DNA from: JANRKH01 sp964351245
Lineage (GTDB): Bacteria; Pseudomonadota; Alphaproteobacteria; Rickettsiales; Rickettsiaceae
Direction of reading: 5' to 3'
Assembly (NCBI GenBank): GCA_964351245.1
Contig: CAYGNF010000038.1
Location: forward strand, 1-9,703
DNA: 9,703 nt
Positions 7,481 to 9,703 of this stretch are shown here, piece after piece (positions within the stretch are counted from its first letter, which is position 1; each line of letters begins with the position of its first letter). Both the position numbers and the translations under genes were made by a program. Under the pieces are notes generated by a model. The model did no database searches, was not told the origin of the DNA, and saw only the letters and a program-made list of their open reading frames with translations.

Positions 7481-8142
7481 AAATATCCTTGATTTTGCTT
7501 TCTTGTCCTGATAAATCTGGCAGGGTTGCCTACATATATCGCAAGAGGATTAAGGTTTTGTATTACTACAGAGCCAGCACCTACCACAACATCAGAGCCT
7601 ACATTCACTTTGTGAATTATGGATGTATTGAGTCCAATAAAAGATCTCTTACCAACGATAACCTGGCCACCAGTGATAACGCCAGGTGCTAAAGATGAAA
7701 AATCCTCCATGCTTGAATCATGGTCTAAACTTGATGCAGTATTGAGAATACAGTGATTTCCTATCTTGGAATACGGTCCTATTATTGCGCGAGCTGCGAT
7801 CAGCGCCCCAACCCCTAACTGAGCCTTTTTATCTATTATACTTTCTGGATGTATTGCATTGATAAAATTAAAATGTCTACATGTCTGTAAAATATGGTTA
7901 GACACTTTCTCTCGCACGTAATTATCTCCAATAGCGATAATTCCAGAGTGGACATTGTTGTTATGCATTATTTTCCCTATATCATCATCAGATCCTATAA
8001 TATCATACCCACAGAACTTATTTCCTACATTTTGCCGTCTATCGATTATACCAAAAATCCTCAAGCGACATAATTCCAGTATACTAATAGCGACCTTAGA
8101 ATGCCCACTGGCTCCAAATACTAAAACCTTATGGTCTTCCAT
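7477..8142 (-). CDS. perB: Sugar-nucleotide N-acyltransferase, PglD/NeuD family; probable GDP-perosamine N-acetyltransferase
   Basis: This protein probably transfers an acetyl group from acetyl-CoA to the C4 amine of GDP-perosamine, giving GDP-N-acetylperosamine. The 221-aa protein has the two-part PglD layout. An N-terminal Rossmann-like sugar-nucleotide domain (about 1-95) holds VLVFGASGHSK (6-16). A C-terminal left-handed beta helix (about 98-215) is built of hexapeptide repeats such as VGALIA, IGPYSK, IGNHCI, VGKRSF, VGSDVV and VGAGSV, and ends YVGNPAR. H141 in SLDHDSSMEDF is at the position of the catalytic base in PglD and PerB. The gene overlaps the upstream glycosyltransferase gene by 14 bases and per by four. 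Acetyl rather than another acyl donor is inferred from the family. It does not look like a WbkC-type formyltransferase. NeuD-like O-acetyltransferases are the alternative, but the context favours PerB. Confidence 0.82.
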   Translation of the reverse strand: MEDHKVLVFGASGHSKVAISILELCRLRIFGIIDRRQNVGNKFCGYDIIGSDDDIGKIMHNNNVHSGIIAIGDNYVREKVSNHILQTCRHFNFINAIHPESIIDKKAQLGVGALIAARAIIGPYSKIGNHCILNTASSLDHDSSMEDFSSLAPGVITGGQVIVGKRSFIGLNTSIIHKVNVGSDVVVGAGSVVIQNLNPLAIYVGNPARFIRTRKQNQGYL

Positions 8143-9535
8143 ATACTATATCTTCAAAAAGGCTATGATAAGTCATTGCTACATCACTCCAGTCATATTT
8201 ATTAATATACTCTAAAAGCTTTTGTTGCTCTTGTATAACAGATTCACGATTTTGCATTACGAATTCAATTTTATGGGCCAAAGCTTGATGATCATCTAGT
8301 GGAAAAAATTGCAAACTACTCCATGAACCCTCGGGAACGTTGGCAAATCGGAGTCTTTCTTTTACTACCTCTATGTCAGACATTACAACTGGAAGGTTGC
8401 AGTAAGATGCCTCCATAGCTTGCCAAGGGAATCCTCCCTCTGCTCTTGTGGAAACAACGGACATTGAGGCAGTTTTATATAGGCTATACAACGCATCTTC
8501 ATTTAATATTCCTGTGCATATAACATCGTTTTGTAAATTTAGTTCTTCGGATAATTGTACTAGAGAAGTATGGTGCTCTAATTTTCCTGTCGTGACTAGT
8601 AAAATTCTTACACCTTTCTGCTTTAGTAAATACAATGCCCTTAATATTACTTCGATATTTTTGTAGGGTCTTATGTGAGTAGCGTAGAATATATAATGTC
8701 CCGATATACCAAATTGGGATAATAATGCGGGATTTTCTATTGGTGAAATATTAGGCTTAATCACCGGAAGATATACAGCACTTATCTTATCTAAGGGTAG
8801 AATATGGGCGAGTTTATTCTTGATATTATTGGAATGACAAAGATAGTACGAATCAGATTCTATATAATTTTTACACAAATCAATAATGTTCTTATTGAAA
8901 ATCTTCACAGAGGGCTGTTCTTTTACAAACATATCTTCGAAATCTATGGTAAAAAAATCATGGCATACGATAATTTTCTTGCAAGATATGTGCTTAATAG
9001 CACATAAGTTTACGTGCGTACACAAAAATAAATCAGCTTTTGAGTAACGATTAATATACTTAGCGAGTTCTGGTGTTGATGTACTAGAGGCAAAGAATTT
9101 ACTCAAAAAAAATTTATGTATAGTCCTTGAGCACATAGCGCTAAAATATACCAAACTATGTAATATTTTTTTCCAACTTTTTGAATAATTTGTATATTGT
9201 TCTAATTCAATTTTGAACTCATTAGGTATTGATTTCCATGCTGTAATTTCTCCTACAAGAAGCGAATAACATCTTTCTATATATAATACAAACATGGTAA
9301 ATAAAGAATAATAGTTGCAGCTAATTCTATTGGGAAATTTGGTGATTTCTTTAGAGTAAAACTCCTTAATGCCTCTATTCGTCTTTCTATTCCCGCATAA
9401 TTCAATTTTGACATCCGTATGTTCTAAAAGAGCTTTTACTATAGAATAAGTATACCTACCAATGCCATCTGTATACACAAACTTATCCTCTCCATGAAAT
9501 AATATACCTAAAGTTATAGGTTTTCGACCATTCAT
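8129..9535 (-). CDS. GT-B glycosyltransferase, GT4-like
   Basis: This is a probable sugar-nucleotide-dependent glycosyltransferase adding mannose, perosamine or N-acetylperosamine to a surface polysaccharide on the cytoplasmic face of the inner membrane. At 468 aa it has an N-terminal lobe with GIGRYTYS (24-31). The C-terminal lobe (about 278-465) has YATHIRPYKN (284-293), LLVTTGKL (312-319) and GILNEDALYSLYKTA (342-356). It also carries AEGGFPWQAMEAS (365-377), whose E366 and E375 are the nucleotide-sugar-binding glutamates. Their spacing is one longer than in the usual EGFG-type motif. A less conserved stretch (about 75-165) with hydrophobic segments near 79-95 and 125-148 may aid membrane contact. 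ATG 9535 has no clear SD. It is the first complete gene of the four-gene operon and overlaps perB by 14 bases. Donor and acceptor cannot be read from the sequence. Confidence 0.85.
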   Translation of the reverse strand: MNGRKPITLGILFHGEDKFVYTDGIGRYTYSIVKALLEHTDVKIELCGNRKTNRGIKEFYSKEITKFPNRISCNYYSLFTMFVLYIERCYSLLVGEITAWKSIPNEFKIELEQYTNYSKSWKKILHSLVYFSAMCSRTIHKFFLSKFFASSTSTPELAKYINRYSKADLFLCTHVNLCAIKHISCKKIIVCHDFFTIDFEDMFVKEQPSVKIFNKNIIDLCKNYIESDSYYLCHSNNIKNKLAHILPLDKISAVYLPVIKPNISPIENPALLSQFGISGHYIFYATHIRPYKNIEVILRALYLLKQKGVRILLVTTGKLEHHTSLVQLSEELNLQNDVICTGILNEDALYSLYKTASMSVVSTRAEGGFPWQAMEASYCNLPVVMSDIEVVKERLRFANVPEGSWSSLQFFPLDDHQALAHKIEFVMQNRESVIQEQQKLLEYINKYDWSDVAMTYHSLFEDIVYGRP

Positions 9536-9548
9536 AATTTTACGATAT

Positions 9549-9701
9549 TCATTTTTTGTTAATTATCGAGTTTGCCCTGATATATAGGATAATAGGGGTA
9601 CACAAGCCTTCGGGCAAAGCTTGTAGACAAGAATCTTTAGTAGCCCTTCTATTTCCAAAATAAATATCATAATTAGTAAGTACTGTAAATATAAAAATTG
9701 A
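9549..9701 (-). CDS. Tentative C-terminal fragment of an upstream operon gene
   Basis: On the minus strand a frame is open for 50 codons from the window edge to a TGA at 9551-9549, 13 bases before the glycosyltransferase ATG. That spacing suits an operon. The fragment contains NYDIYFGNRRATKDSC and LPEGLCTPIILYIRA, and I recognise no family. A second minus frame (9703 to a TAA at 9565-9563) is open for 46 codons, so openness is weak evidence for either. The underlying DNA is locally GC-richer and repeat-like, so neither frame may be coding. Confidence 0.25.
   Translation of the reverse strand, partial: SIFIFTVLTNYDIYFGNRRATKDSCLQALPEGLCTPIILYIRANSIINKK
9571..9631. repeat. GC-richer segment with nested inverted repeats
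   Basis: Four complementary pairings are visible: TTTGCCC (9571-9577) with GGGCAAA (9612-9618), ACAAGC (9602-9607) with GCTTGT (9619-9624), CTTGT (9620-9624) with ACAAG (9627-9631), and a GCC-TTCG-GGC mini-hairpin (9606-9615) with a UUCG tetraloop. Several of these are mutually exclusive. The segment differs in composition from its surroundings. It could be a dispersed repeat, a 3'-end structure or part of a leader upstream of the glycosyltransferase operon. I see no other copy in the window. Confidence 0.45.
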
Positions 9702-9703
9702 TT

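Noticed and set aside
7955..8215. Forward frame spanning the perB-glycosyltransferase junction
   Set aside because: It is antisense to two genes with clear family motifs and has no recognisable domain or RBS.

Overview
The window is AT-rich, with compact genes, mostly weak ribosome binding sites, and proteins of alphaproteobacterial type. The MetRS lacks zinc-knuckle cysteines and PriA is short. LPS genes (kdsD, perosamine synthesis) show a Gram-negative outer membrane. I infer a host-associated alphaproteobacterium, perhaps Rickettsiales or Holosporales, but no ribosomal marker is present to prove it. No rRNA, tRNA, CRISPR array or transposase gene was recognised.

Left part (1-4739), mostly housekeeping. 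The C-terminal end of an unrecognised protein is followed after 21 bp by kdsD, the arabinose-5-phosphate isomerase that starts Kdo synthesis. kdsD converges on priA, the replication-restart helicase. Between them lies a near-consensus Shine-Dalgarno sequence with no gene behind it. priA diverges from metG, and the short region between them carries promoter-like boxes around a perfect 12-bp palindrome.

Middle (4740-5312). A roughly 300-bp stretch without a gene ends in a TTTAC tandem repeat and a plausible promoter. Next comes a 75-residue protein of unknown function. A 10-bp inverted repeat then separates that gene from the convergent operon to its right.

Right part (5313-9703), minus strand. 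Four overlapping genes, in transcription order, encode a GT4-type glycosyltransferase, a PglD/PerB-type N-acyltransferase, a GDP-perosamine synthase-type aminotransferase (per) and GDP-mannose 4,6-dehydratase (gmd). Together they can convert GDP-mannose to GDP-4-keto-6-deoxymannose, then GDP-perosamine, then GDP-N-acetylperosamine, and pass a sugar to a surface glycan, most likely O-antigen. Upstream of the glycosyltransferase there is only a tentative C-terminal coding fragment, overlapped by a GC-richer segment with several inverted repeats.

The kdsD function (Kdo, the LPS inner core) and the perosamine operon (probable O-polysaccharide) both serve the LPS, although they are separate transcription units. 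No wholly new system is evident. The perosamine operon in this genomic setting is the most interesting content.
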